From Calothrix sp. HK-06 (GTDB lineage: Bacteria > Cyanobacteriota > Cyanobacteriia > Cyanobacteriales > Nostocaceae): a stretch of DNA of 64,000 bases. The stretch's first letter is position 1. The number at the start of each line of letters is the position of its first letter. The notes below the pieces were generated by a model that had not been told where the DNA came from, did no database searches, and saw only the letters and a list, made by a program, of their open reading frames with translations. A program made the translations under genes and the position numbers. Below, piece by piece: positions 44,245 to 54,892 of this stretch. The stretch covers positions 1-64,000 of the forward strand of contig NZ_MRCD01000020.1 in the NCBI RefSeq assembly GCF_001904745.1, given 5' to 3'.

Positions 44245-45807
44245 TTAAGTATCAGGGCTTTCTTTTGGTTGAAATCCTCTAACGATGCGCGATAATTCTG
44301 CCTTTTCATCCGAGACAACCCTAGAAGGAGAACCGCTGACGATTCGCTCGTAATTGCGGAAAGAGTCTTTAATATCAGGTCCATCAGCAGTAATGTTGTA
44401 TTCACGAATACCTTTATCATGCCAAGACCCGCGCATTTTGAATACATTAATTGCACGTGCCATCTCGCCCCGAATCTCAACGTACTGCAACATTAAGATT
44501 GTGTCGGTAATTGTTGATATATGTGAATCGGTAATGGAGTGCGACCCCATAAACTGGTCGGTTGTATTCGTGAAGAAACCTGTAATTTCTTCTTGTTTTG
44601 CATAACCTGTTACACCAATTACAAATTGTCGGAAAGTATTATTTGTAACTCCTCTTGCCAAAGCGGAAAGTGAGTCAATCGCAATTCGCGCTGGTTTAAA
44701 TTCTGCAATTTCTGATTTTATTATTTGTAAATGGTCTTCCAAACCTGTAGATTCAGGATAAGTACAAATAATTTTCAATAATCCTCGTCGCTCTAATTCT
44801 TCAAAGTCAATACCCCATGAGGAAGCATTTCTTGACAACTGCGCGCGCGATTCTTCATAAGCAAATAATATTGCTCGTTCACCGTTGTTACAAGCTTCTT
44901 GTATAAATTGGCTCACTAGTAATGTTTTTCCTGTACCAGTGGCGCCTGTTGCTAAAATAATTGAATCTTTGAAAAAACCACCACCACACATCTGATCTAA
45001 AGTTTTGACACCAGAAGAAACACGCACGTTCGAGGAACGCTGTGTCAAGCGCATTGCTCCCAAAGGAAAGATATTAACACCATCGTTAGTAATTGTAAAA
45101 GGGTATTCTCCTTTCATATGCGTAGTCCCACGCAGTTTAAGGATTTCTATCGTCCGGCGCCGACGTTCCCCTTCTAATACGTTACGCACAATTACCACGT
45201 TATCAGAAACAAACTCTTCAACTCCAAAAGACGCAACCGGGCCGTATTCCTCACCACGCTCTGTAGTAATAATTGTTGTCACGTTGAGCAACTTTAAACG
45301 TGCTACTAAACGAAAAATTTCTCGACGAACAACTCCGACAGCTTCATACTGCTGAAAAACTGCCGTAATTGAATCGATAGATACCCGTCGCGCTTTATAC
45401 TTACGAATTGCGTACTGCAATCGCTCAATCAGCGCACTCAAGTCAAAATTACCTACAATGTCTTGTCCTTCAGGGTCAGGAGATGCGTCGAGTATAAACA
45501 ACTTTCCCTCTTCGATTAGACGTTGTAAATCCCAACCAAATATATAAGCATTCTTTATAATATCGCTCGGTGACTCCTCAAAAGTGACAAAAACACCTGG
45601 TTCATTAAAAAAATGAATCCCATTGAATAAAAACTGGAGAGAGAATAATGTCTTGCCAGTTCCAGATGTACCGCTGAAAAGGGTAGTTCTACCAATGGGT
45701 AATCCCCCATGACTAATGTCGTCGAACCCCTCTATCATCGTGCGTATTTTATCTACACCTCCAATTTTAGGTGTGTTTTTTTGCCCTGGCAGGTCGTTAT
45801 CACTCAT
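44245..45807 (-). CDS. kaiC: Circadian clock protein KaiC
   Basis: 520 aa, dual RecA-like ATPase (CI and CII) of the clock oscillator; Synechococcus KaiC is 519 aa. Walker A motifs SGTSGTGKTL (CI) and GATGTGKTL (CII), catalytic Glu pairs in FVTFEES and LFAYEES. The phosphorylation pair Ser-Thr (about 431/432) lies in SITDSHISTITDT. The C-terminal A-loop/tail region runs through GSPSRVVSDEKAELSRIVRGF. All active residues appear intact. It is last in kaiA-kaiB-kaiC order; the gap to kaiB is 59 bp. Confidence 0.96.
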   Translation of the reverse strand: MSDNDLPGQKNTPKIGGVDKIRTMIEGFDDISHGGLPIGRTTLFSGTSGTGKTLFSLQFLFNGIHFFNEPGVFVTFEESPSDIIKNAYIFGWDLQRLIEEGKLFILDASPDPEGQDIVGNFDLSALIERLQYAIRKYKARRVSIDSITAVFQQYEAVGVVRREIFRLVARLKLLNVTTIITTERGEEYGPVASFGVEEFVSDNVVIVRNVLEGERRRRTIEILKLRGTTHMKGEYPFTITNDGVNIFPLGAMRLTQRSSNVRVSSGVKTLDQMCGGGFFKDSIILATGATGTGKTLLVSQFIQEACNNGERAILFAYEESRAQLSRNASSWGIDFEELERRGLLKIICTYPESTGLEDHLQIIKSEIAEFKPARIAIDSLSALARGVTNNTFRQFVIGVTGYAKQEEITGFFTNTTDQFMGSHSITDSHISTITDTILMLQYVEIRGEMARAINVFKMRGSWHDKGIREYNITADGPDIKDSFRNYERIVSGSPSRVVSDEKAELSRIVRGFQPKESPDT

Positions 45808-45866
45808 TTTTATGCCACTTTTTCTATGAACTCAGCTCGATATTGTATATTTTTATCTCTATTTTT

Positions 45867-46184
45867 CTATTCTTCAAATAAATCTTCTTCTTTTAGTTCT
45901 TCATACAGCAAATCTAACCCTATCAACACTCGTTCACGGTCTGACAAATCTCCTATAATTTTACGAACTGGTGGCGGCAAAATTTTTGATAAAGTCGGTG
46001 TCGCTAATATTTTGTCTTCTTCTGCTAACTGCGGATTTTTCATCACGTCTATGACTTTCAAAGCGTATATACCCTGAAACTCTTGCTCCAGTATGTTTTT
46101 GAGCGTTTTTAATGCCCGCACTGAGTTGGGTGTATTACCTGCTACATATAGCTTCAGGACGTAAGTTTTTCTGACTTTATTCAT
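45867..46184 (-). CDS. kaiB: Circadian clock protein KaiB
   Basis: 105 aa from the ATG at 46184, which gives the usual [21 protein letters not shown] opening; the longer frame to 46229 overlaps kaiA and adds unconserved residues. Thioredoxin-like fold-switching protein that binds KaiC CI and sequesters Kai[24 protein letters not shown] and the acidic C-terminal tail are typical. It starts 12 bp after the kaiA stop. Confidence 0.95.
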   Translation of the reverse strand: MNKVRKTYVLKLYVAGNTPNSVRALKTLKNILEQEFQGIYALKVIDVMKNPQLAEEDKILATPTLSKILPPPVRKIIGDLSDRERVLIGLDLLYEELKEEDLFEE

Positions 46185-46195
46185 ATAAGTATTGC

Positions 46196-46543
46196 TTACT
46201 TGGGTAGCGAACCTCGATACGCTTCGCACAAATGAGCAAGAATATCGATGAGTGTCAAGCGGTAATCAAGCAGTGCTTCATCGCTTCGCCCTTCTAATTT
46301 TAACTGTTTGGAAAACTCATCTATAAGTTCCATATGCATTTCAATAATTTGCGGCACAGGAATATTAGCACAAAACAGCGCGTTAATAAATTTGTCTATC
46401 AAGTCTTGCAGTGTTTCCTCTTGAATAAAGTAATTAATCAGAATCACTCGATACTGTGATTTTAATTGCTCTAACGCTGCTCGCTGGTCGCCTATCGTCA
46501 TTTGTGATAAGTGCTTGACGTTTGTTATCGGTTCTCCTATCAT
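46196..46543 (-). CDS. kaiA: Circadian clock protein KaiA, short form
   Basis: 115 aa, only the C-terminal KaiC-binding four-helix domain: [61 protein letters not shown] and [20 protein letters not shown]. The N-terminal pseudo-receiver domain of Synechococcus KaiA is absent. This is the known short form of many filamentous cyanobacteria, so it is not a truncation artefact. It promotes KaiC autophosphorylation and is first in the kai operon. Confidence 0.93.
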   Translation of the reverse strand: MIGEPITNVKHLSQMTIGDQRAALEQLKSQYRVILINYFIQEETLQDLIDKFINALFCANIPVPQIIEMHMELIDEFSKQLKLEGRSDEALLDYRLTLIDILAHLCEAYRGSLPK

Positions 46544-47180
46544 GCTGTTTTTTTTGCGTAATATCTACCTAGGGGCAGATACATATCTATAAATCTAATG
46601 ACTGTGGTTACTATAGGCGCCTCCCTAATTAGTTATTTTACTATTGACAAAAATCAAATAATGCCGCTGATATATAGTTAATTTCCACTCACAAGCGCGA
46701 CTTTAATATCATTGACATCGTAAATAATCTGTAACATTGCTTCGCAATTTCACAAGTTGCTAAGACACTTGGACTCATATAAAAAATGTCTCATTCTAAA
46801 TCATTATAATTCCTAAAGGTTGTTATTGCTATTTTCAAGCCATAATTGTCATAGCAGTTGTTATTAGGAGTTCCTGCACGCCCAGTAATTTTTGTAACAA
46901 TACATTACAGAACGCTTGCACAACTTCTGTACCATTGTTTGAGCAAACTTATCCGTCTTGTTTACAAGGGTGCCTTGTGTCAAATTTTAATAACCGTGTT
47001 ATTGTAAACCTGTTTTACGCGCACATGTTTTACTTGTATAACTTAACCTAAATCTCTTTAAGTTTAAATTTTCGACAAGCGTTTAAGCGTAGTCTTTCAC
47101 ACCGTTGGCATTTCAAGGACGCCGAGGGTGTTATTTGCAACAGTTTTAGCTTGCGAAATCAAAATGACGAGAGCAAAAAA
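46544..47180. other. Divergent promoter region between kaiA and the sensor kinase
   Basis: About 640 bp between divergently oriented genes. It holds the kaiABC promoter on - and the kinase promoter on +. I could not fix -10/-35 boxes with confidence and saw no small gene or long inverted repeat. Its length is compatible with extended clock-controlled regulation. Confidence 0.5.
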
Positions 47181-50100
47181 ATGCCAATGCTAGAATATCC
47201 GCTTGATGAGTTTATTATAACCGTTCCTATCTGCTGGCAATCCACAACTCTGGCGGATGCATTGTCCATCTTTGAATCTGAAAATTGCGAACAGCTAGTT
47301 GTTGTCTCAGAGCTTGGCGTGCCTACAGGAATTGTACATATGTCCAGTTTGTTGCCGCAAGTACTAGCTGTAACACAAGGTCAGTCCGCCGAAAATTTGC
47401 AGCACCAAGTTCTCACATTCAATCATGCCATTAAATCGATACGTTTAGTATCTATAGAAGCAACTATTCAAGAATTTAGTCAAGTTTTATATTTACCAAC
47501 CGATGGTGATACATCTATAGTTGTAACAGATTCCTATGGAAAATATGCGGGATTGGTTGATACAACTCGATTGCTCAAGCATTTGAACAAGTTAATAGTT
47601 AATAATAGTTTCAATAGTAGTAATAAAACGAAAAAGCAATCGTCAGCACGCACAAGTAAGAAAAATCCTGCTCCCAAACCATCACAACCATCAAGTCTCA
47701 CGTTAAATAGTTCTTTAAAAGCAAGAGAAAAATCTCAACAATATCAATCGTTAGTACAATTACTCGAACGTTTACCTTGGCCTTTAATGTTGCAAACGAG
47801 TGCTGGTGATATTGTGGCGCAAAACCCAGCATGGTGGCAGCAGTTAGGAGTATTAAAAGACCCAGATGGAGTACGGCAAGAAGTCGAGACAATTTTGTCA
47901 GATGGAATAAAAGCACGTACTACGAGTCGTAACACACAATCAACTTCAAGTAAAAGACGTAATAAAGCCAAAAATAATCGTTGTGTCCTTGATAGTCAAC
48001 TAGGAACTTGCACTTGTGTAGTTGAAGTGCAAAGTGGTCAAGAACGGGTATGGCAGTTTGCAAAAATTCCTCTTGATAGTCCTGAAATTAAGGTATTGGA
48101 GGAATCCCTTTCAACGGAAACCGAAATTGCCGCAAATAATATTAGACAAAGTTATGTAAACACATCTGAGGATATCCAGTTCTCAAACGGTTCAACTTAC
48201 GAAGTTCCTTCCCGACATTTTGTTTCATTACTTGATGGTCATCAATTAAATTCAATTATTAGTTACGGTGGTGAATTATGGTTGGTCTTGGCAACAGATG
48301 TTACCGAACAGCAGCAGCTGAGTAAAGAACTCGCGGCAAAAAACGCTGACTTAATTCAGATGAACCGTTTGAAGGACGAGTTTTTGGCATGTATTAGTCA
48401 TGAACTCAAAACTCCTTTAACGGCAGTCCTTGGGTTATCTCGACTTTTAATTGACCAACAATTAGGTGAATTAAACGAACGGCAAGCACGTTATGCTGGA
48501 CTTATTCATCAAAGCGGGCGCCATTTAATGAGTGTAGTTAATGATATTCTTGATTTGACCCGAATGGAAACCGGGCAAATGGAGTTATTATTAGGCTCTG
48601 TCAAAATTCAAACAGTATGTGACCTAGCTTTAACAGAAAGCAAAACGATTCATGCCTCATCGGGTAAAGTACAATCAGAAAAAAACCACGAATTTAGTTT
48701 ATTTATAGAACCAGGTTTAGACGAAATTATTGCTGATGAACAGCGGTTGCGGCAAATGCTCGTCCACTTGCTTTCCAACGCTTTCAAATTTACCGAAGGT
48801 GGTGGCAAAATTGGTTTGCGTGTAAATTATTGGGAAGGCTGGGTTGCCTTCACTGTTTGGGACACAGGAATTGGTATACCTGAACACCAACAACATTTAA
48901 TTTTTCAGAAATTTTAACAGTTAGAAAATCCATTAACCCGTCAGTATGAGGGTACGGGGTTAGGACTTGTATTAACTCGTGCTTTAGCGAGACTTCACGG
49001 AGGTGATGTTAGCTTTATATCACGAGAAGGTAAAGGTAGTCAGTTTACGCTTTTGCTTCCTCCAAGTCCTCCCAAAGCAGATTTTACAGAAAACTCGCTC
49101 GATCCTCATGGACGTAAAGAGCTTGCCACAGAAAAATTGCAAGATAAAATATACAGCTACCAGCAAGATATTAACTTAAAACGTCAATCATTTTTTGATG
49201 CAGTACCGTCTACAAAAAATAATTTTGAGACAACAGGTAATGTTAGAGGGCGTCATGATTCCTCACAAAGATTAATATTATTAGTCGAAGCAGTAGGTAG
49301 ATATATAGAGGAGTTAACAGAGCACCTAACTGGAATGGGGTATCGTGTAGCTATTGCACGTTCTGGATGTGAAGCAGTCGAAAAAGCGCGTAGGTTACAA
49401 CCTAAAGCAATATTTCTCAACCCTCTGCTACCATTATTATCTGGTTGGGATGTACTAACATTACTCAAATCAGAAGATGCGACACGTCATATTCCTGTAA
49501 TTGTAACTGCGACAGCTGCCGAGAAAGAACAAGCTTTTGCAAATCGTGCGGATGGATTTTTACGTTTACCTGTACAGCATCAAATGCTAGCGCCATTATT
49601 AGACAGTTTATCAGTTTCACCCGAAGTCAAAAAACAAACCGGAGAAAATATAGAGTTAATTTCCTCTAATGTTCCATTACGTATTTTGCGACTTGTAAAT
49701 CCTGATATCGTTAGTAACCAACCTTCACTACCTGACCATCGTGTTATCGAAGTTGACGACCTTGAACAAGCGGAGTTGCTAGCACGAGTTTGGCAATTCG
49801 ATGTTATGCTCCTAGATGCTCCGATTGAAACAGCTAAAAAATATCTTGACACCATAAGTCAACATCCTCGTTTAGCAACTTTACCACTGGTAACATGTAA
49901 CGTTGAAACTGCTCAAGTTGCTTCCCAAATTTCGGGACTTTCAGTGTTTCCCTGTTTAAGTTCCTTGAGTAACGAGGAAAATAATACTTTTAATATCAAC
50001 ACACTACTTTCAGTGTTGCAAATAGCCGCAGGAATATCTTGCCCACCTAATATACTAGTAGTCGATTTCGCTATATTGCCAGATTTACCAGAAGCGCGCA

Positions 50101-50540
50101 ATACACATTTACGTAATCATCGCGTCCAAAAACATTTAGGAAATCTAAGTGATAACATTAATATACCACGTGCTTCGGAATGGATGCAGGCCTTAATTCA
50201 GTATTTACAAACAGGTGGCTTTAAAACAGCACCTTGTCGCTCATGGTCTGAATTATTACAGCAAATTCGCCATCGTAGTATTGACTTAATGGTAATTTGT
50301 TTGGAAGAATCGGCGCCAGAAAAGCAAGTAATTTCTACACTTAAAACCTTAGAAAAATTACCTTTTAATTTACCACCAATGTTAATACTTGACCGACGTG
50401 TAAACACTGACGAGAAGCAAGAAAGCTTAATCTCGATAGTATCAACTCATACGTCAGCAAATTCAACCGCTAAAACCTTACCTCGTTCTATTTCTATGGA
50501 AGATTTACTACATGAAATTCATAAAATTTTAAAATCTTAG
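47181..50540 (+). pseudogene. CBS-domain hybrid histidine kinase with pseudo-receivers, interrupted by one stop codon
   Basis: One open frame of 1120 codons from ATG 47181 (GAGAG upstream) broken only by TAA at 48915-48917. Order: CBS pair (about 1-140), Ser/Lys linker, PAS-like region (about 195-385), HisKA with H-box ACISHELKTPLTAVLG, N-box HLLSNAFKFTEGGG, G1 DTGIGIP, F-box IFQKF. Then comes the stop, and the frame resumes without shift at QLENPLTRQYEGTGLGLVLTRALARLHGGDVSF, which carries the G2 box. A receiver-like domain follows whose phospho-Asp position is Asn (FLNPLLPLLSGWD) and whose acidic pair is missing (LVEAV). Two weaker receiver-like stretches come after it. The downstream part has no good start of its own. 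The premature stop would remove the G2 box and all output domains. Possible read-through or a sequencing error is not excluded. Confidence 0.82.
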
Positions 50541-50553
50541 AAACCCGGTTTCT

Positions 50554-52305
50554 TTACTTCTTTGCGACCCGTGCTAATCGATAGGCGCCGCTATCACCTA
50601 AAACCTTATAATCAGTTGGCTGTAAGCCCATTTCCGCGAATTTTTTAGGTTGTGTTAAAACTAATACCGATGAAGAACTATTTTTAACAGTTTTATTTAG
50701 TATATACTGGCTTGCAGCTTCATTCGTCCTAATGTAATTAATATGGCGTTGAGTGTAAAAAGCTACGGTAGGTTTTTTGAAGCCAACCATAATAAGTTCT
50801 TCTTGAGGTTGGATATTTTGGACGGCAACAGCAGATAATTTACGTAAAGGTAATTGTCTTTCACCGTCTAGAACAAATAATGTTGGTGTTAAAGCAAACA
50901 CTAAAAATAAAGCGAATGCAATTAAATTAGTACCTATCAAAGAAACCCAGTATTTTCTCAATACTAAAAACGCTAACACTATTGCACAAACAAGCCAAAT
51001 TATACCACTGATAACCGTAATATTTGAGTGTTGTATAGTTTGAGCAATATTTGGTGCAGCAGGGTCATAACCAAGTAGTTTAGGAACATAGAACAAGGCA
51101 GCAGAACAAGCGGAGACAAAAATTACGTTAACCCAAGCACTGAAGCGAAATCCAGGAGTAGGGGACTTAGTTAGAACATCAGCCCATAATATCCCCACAA
51201 GTATAGTAGAAGCAGGCATTAAAGGTAAAACATAGCTAGGAAGTTTTGTAACAGAAATAGTAAAAAAGCCAAATACGCACAAAAACCACATGAACGCGAA
51301 TAAGCTAAGTTGTTCAACTCTGGGTTTATAGCGCCAGTTTTCTCGTTGCCAAAACTTTAGGTTGAGCATAGCACTCGGTAAATAAACAGAATATGGTGCA
51401 AAACCGAGTAAAACCACAAGAAAATAGAAAAACCAAGGCGCCTGATGTCCATTTACAACTTCAGTAAAGCGTTCAACGTTATGATAGCCAAAAAATGAAT
51501 CTATATAATCATTATTGCGCCAAATCACAAGCATATACCAAGGCGCCGATAACCCAAAAATAATTAACAAACCCGGAATAAGACGTATTTCTTGCAGCAC
51601 CTCAAAAAAGTTACCAAGATAAAATAAAAAAGCCGCAATCACTAACCCTGGTAACACTATACCAACAGGTCCCTTAGTTAAAATAGCACCTGCTACTAAA
51701 ACATAAAAAGCAAAATACCAACCACTACTTGCTTCTCCTTCTTGCTGTTTCGCATAGCCAAGAAAAAAGCAAAGTAAAGACGAAGCTATACAACCAGTAA
51801 GCAACATATCAGAAACACCCGTTCTACCCCAAACGAGCATCGACGCATTAAAAGCCATCATTGCTGCTGCTAAAGAAGGAATAAACCAGCGACGAGTAGG
51901 CAATGTAACACCTTCTAACGCATCTCGCTTTAAAAAATACCACTGTAAAGTATAAAAAGATAAACCTATCGTAGCCATTGCCGCAACAGCACTAGGAATA
52001 CGCACCGCCCATTCATTTACACCTATAATTAAATATCCAATAGCTTGAAACCAGTAAACCAAAGCAGGCTTATCAAATCGTGTTTCATCATTAAAAAAAG
52101 GCGTTATCCAATCATTACGCACTATCATTTGCCGTGAAGCCTCAGCAAACAAAGGTTCAGTTTCATCAATCAAACCGATACTACCCAAATGCCAAAAAAA
52201 CGCTAACCCACAAACCAAGACCACCCATAACACAGAATAAGTCACAGCAAGGGCTGGACGTTTATTAATATACTGGTACCAATCATCTAATGCACGATTA
52301 ATCAT
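50554..52305 (-). CDS. GT39/ArnT-like membrane glycosyltransferase
   Basis: 583 aa integral membrane protein with about 11-12 hydrophobic segments. The first outer loop carries the catalytic Asp-Glu pair in GLIDETEPLFAEASRQM, as in PMT/ArnT-type enzymes. DKPALVYWFQAIGYLIIGVNEWAVRIPSAVAAM is the other family signature. It transfers a sugar from a polyprenyl-phosphate donor to a lipid or protein at the periplasmic face. The acceptor is unknown. Confidence 0.88.
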   Translation of the reverse strand: MINRALDDWYQYINKRPALAVTYSVLWVVLVCGLAFFWHLGSIGLIDETEPLFAEASRQMIVRNDWITPFFNDETRFDKPALVYWFQAIGYLIIGVNEWAVRIPSAVAAMATIGLSFYTLQWYFLKRDALEGVTLPTRRWFIPSLAAAMMAFNASMLVWGRTGVSDMLLTGCIASSLLCFFLGYAKQQEGEASSGWYFAFYVLVAGAILTKGPVGIVLPGLVIAAFLFYLGNFFEVLQEIRLIPGLLIIFGLSAPWYMLVIWRNNDYIDSFFGYHNVERFTEVVNGHQAPWFFYFLVVLLGFAPYSVYLPSAMLNLKFWQRENWRYKPRVEQLSLFAFMWFLCVFGFFTISVTKLPSYVLPLMPASTILVGILWADVLTKSPTPGFRFSAWVNVIFVSACSAALFYVPKLLGYDPAAPNIAQTIQHSNITVISGIIWLVCAIVLAFLVLRKYWVSLIGTNLIAFALFLVFALTPTLFVLDGERQLPLRKLSAVAVQNIQPQEELIMVGFKKPTVAFYTQRHINYIRTNEAASQYILNKTVKNSSSSVLVLTQPKKFAEMGLQPTDYKVLGDSGAYRLARVAKK

Positions 52306-52532
52306 TATTCTATATATTCAATAGTCAGGAGTTTATAATTAAATAAGTGAGTAGTAAGCCTTAGTAAACCTGAATAGCTAACTGCTAATAGTCAATATTC
52401 ACACTTTATAAGTCAATAGTCGCAAACTACATAATAATAGTTGCTGATTCACTAATTAAATAATTAGCTATATAGTGATAAATTGTTTATTATACAAGAT
52501 ATACTATATAAAAAATCGCGGCAAACAATATT

Positions 52533-52739
52533 ATGATTACATTATTGCAAAGCCTTGTAAGCTCTGACCCTGAAGTCATGGGCGGCACACTAGTATTTAA
52601 AAATACAAGAGTTCCTGCTCAATCGCTTCTAGAATATTTGGACGATGGATTTTCGCTAGATGAGTTCTTAGAAAATTTTCCATCAGTAAATCGCGCAGAT
52701 GCAGTTAATTTTCTAAAATTAGCTCGTGAATATACTTAA
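52533..52739 (+). CDS. DUF433 antitoxin
   Basis: 68 aa. Typical DUF433 sequence: LVSSDPEVMGGTLVFKNTRVPAQSLLEYLDDGFSLDEFLENFPSVNRADAVNFLKLARE. Antitoxin partner of DUF5615 PIN-like toxins. Intact here, but its toxin partner, beginning 1 bp after its stop, is destroyed. Confidence 0.87.
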   Translation: MITLLQSLVSSDPEVMGGTLVFKNTRVPAQSLLEYLDDGFSLDEFLENFPSVNRADAVNFLKLAREYT

Positions 52740-52740
52740 G

Positions 52741-53054
52741 ATGAAAATTATTCTAGATTAAAATTTGCCAAAACCTTTAAAGCGTTACTTGTCAGCTTAC
52801 GATGTAACAACCGTTCAGGAGCAAGATGGGCAGGTGTCAAAAATGGTGAACTGATGGCGAGGATAGAAGGATTGTATGATATTTTTATTACATCAGATAA
52901 AAACATAAAATATCAGCAAAACTTAACTGGAAGAACAATTGCGATTCTTGAGCTTCCTACAAATCGTTTAAAAGTCTTAGAAACTCTTATTAATAAAATT
53001 TTAGTAGAGGTTGAAAGTATATCACCAGGCGTATACGTACAAATCTTTGAGTAA
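52741..53054 (+). pseudogene. Decayed DUF5615 PIN-like toxin
   Basis: Begins MKIILD, then TAA at the position of the conserved Glu, then NLPKPLKRYLSAYDVTTVQEQ. After that a one-base frame change restores WAGVKNGELMARIEGLYDIFITSDKNIKYQQNLTGRTIAILELPTNRLKVLETLINKI. At least one nonsense and one frameshift therefore inactivate it. The conserved acidic NxxP/SDxN region is still readable. Confidence 0.88.
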
Positions 53055-53124
53055 ATTTGTTATGGGCAATAGTTGTAGGTTGGGTGGAGCGACAGCAGAA
53101 CCCAAGATAAATCTTGTTAATATA

Positions 53125-53147
53125 GGGCAGGCAGGGATGCCTACCCC
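53125..53147. repeat. Dispersed GGCAGG-ATGCC hairpin repeat
   Basis: GGGCAGGCAGGGATGCC plus TACCCC, between the convergent toxin pseudogene and the metallophosphoesterase gene. Confidence 0.5.
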
Positions 53148-53157
53148 ACAAGAAAAA

Positions 53158-54801
53158 TTAAATTAATTTAAACTCATCAAACTTAATAACTTCACTATTT
53201 GGCTTACGGGTATCAAATCGATAACTGCTTATTGTAGATGTTTCAGTATCAAAAATACTAAGCACAGTAATTTCATTACTTGAAATATAAGGCATTTTGG
53301 CGCCGTCTTCACTTAACATCGGCGCCAGTGTAGGTATAACAGGTTCTAAACCGTTAGGGTCTCCCATTTCAATATAATCATTGCTACCCATAATAGGCAC
53401 ATTACCACGCTTACGGTTGCCAAAAGCGGCGCCGTAAGAATTACCGACATTAGAAGTTTCAATAAAATGCATTCCCGATGCACTCGTAAAACGGTTCCAC
53501 AAATGCGAATGTCCAAAAAATACAAGTTGTACTTTTGCTGCTTCGAGTAACGGTATTACATCACGCATTAAATAATCTGCATTTTTAGGATATTCATATC
53601 GCACATCTTTAATATTACCGTTATCATCGTGTTCGATAATTTGTACTGGGTCAGTGTAAGCAGGAACAATATTATCACCGAGCGTATGGGGTGGATGGTG
53701 CAGCATCACTACTTTATATTTAGCTTGTTGAAATTCTAAACTGTTTAATTCTGCTTCTAACCAGTTATACTGTGTACTTCCTTTTGCTATCGGTTCATAA
53801 ATAATTTGCCCATAACCCCAATTTTCTGGGTTTTCTAAATCATCTTTTGGTTCTCCATACTTACCTTTGCGTCCATCTTCGGTTGTTACAAACCGCCACA
53901 GATTTGTAGCATACAGTACTACTAAACGTATATCACCAAAGGTAGTAGCATAATAAGTTTTGCCTCCGGTTTCGCTTTCAGGCAAAGTAAAAATTTCTTC
54001 GTATGTATCGGTGTTGAAGGAATTATCTTTTAAATATTCTTCTCCATATAACTTACGCGCGACATCACGAGGAATAGTATCGTCAAATTCTTTGTTCAAA
54101 CTATCTTCACGTGCAAACCGTCCCATTAATTCATGATTTCCAATACAGGTAAACATGGGTGCATGTTGTATAATTCGTCCACCCGTATAAGTTATTTTGG
54201 TTCCATCCCAGTGCATTTCATAATTACCGCGTCCTTGTAAACAAGGGAAAAAAGCATTACCTTGGGTATTATCAAACCATTCGCTCGCTCGATCAGGGAT
54301 GTTAACTAAGTCACCAGCAAACCATACTGCATCAACTCGTCCAATCGCTTCTGTAACTTTTTGTAAATTTGCCGCGACCATTGGCTTGATTTGGTGGTCA
54401 GAAGTAAGCAGAATTTTGAGTGGGGTATTAGGAAGTGGGAGAGGCGCCAATGTAAATATATCGCTGGTTATACTGGCGCCGTTATCAGTACTAGTAACGC
54501 GATAGTTTACTCGTACACCGGGAGTTAAATTGGTAATTTTGGCTTCGTGGCGCCAAATATCGCGGGTAACGGGTTGTTTGTAAATTTTTCCGTCTTCGTT
54601 TTGGTTGCCAACTCGTGAATTTTGGTCTTCGCGGGTACGAGTGAGTTTGGTTGTGGTTGCGCCTGTGCTTAGATGAAGATTTTCACCGTAATATACTGTA
54701 TGTTGTGAACCAGCAAACTCTGTAAACCAAACAACATTTATTCCTGTTGTAGTTGGAAGTTGCAGGTAGGGGTCGGTTAGTAGTTTTAAGGTAGATGACA
54801 T
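53158..54801 (-). CDS. Metallophosphoesterase (purple-acid-phosphatase-like)
   Basis: 547 aa. An N-terminal fibronectin-like domain (about 1-120) precedes a calcineurin-type metallophosphoesterase core. Metal-site motifs in order: LLTSDHQIK, WFAGDLVN, CIGNHELMG, VMLHHPPHT and FFGHSHLWNR. No signal peptide is visible, so it may be cytosolic or use non-classical export. It hydrolyses phosphomono- or diesters; the substrate is unknown. Monocistronic. Confidence 0.87.
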   Translation of the reverse strand: MSSTLKLLTDPYLQLPTTTGINVVWFTEFAGSQHTVYYGENLHLSTGATTTKLTRTREDQNSRVGNQNEDGKIYKQPVTRDIWRHEAKITNLTPGVRVNYRVTSTDNGASITSDIFTLAPLPLPNTPLKILLTSDHQIKPMVAANLQKVTEAIGRVDAVWFAGDLVNIPDRASEWFDNTQGNAFFPCLQGRGNYEMHWDGTKITYTGGRIIQHAPMFTCIGNHELMGRFAREDSLNKEFDDTIPRDVARKLYGEEYLKDNSFNTDTYEEIFTLPESETGGKTYYATTFGDIRLVVLYATNLWRFVTTEDGRKGKYGEPKDDLENPENWGYGQIIYEPIAKGSTQYNWLEAELNSLEFQQAKYKVVMLHHPPHTLGDNIVPAYTDPVQIIEHDDNGNIKDVRYEYPKNADYLMRDVIPLLEAAKVQLVFFGHSHLWNRFTSASGMHFIETSNVGNSYGAAFGNRKRGNVPIMGSNDYIEMGDPNGLEPVIPTLAPMLSEDGAKMPYISSNEITVLSIFDTETSTISSYRFDTRKPNSEVIKFDEFKLI

Positions 54802-54892
54802 ATATTAGATGTATATATTTTTATCACGTAGGCACAAAGAACACAGAGTAGAGACGCAATTCATTGCATCTGTACACAGAATCCTTGAGATT

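Noticed and set aside
46196-46543. KaiA as a truncated pseudogene
   Set aside because: A short KaiA with only the C-terminal domain is the normal form in many filamentous cyanobacteria, and the domain is complete here.
49053-50540. Separate gene for the C-terminal half of the kai-linked kinase
   Set aside because: The frame is continuous with the upstream kinase across a single TAA, and the apparent start is a TTG without a Shine-Dalgarno in the middle of the ATPase domain.
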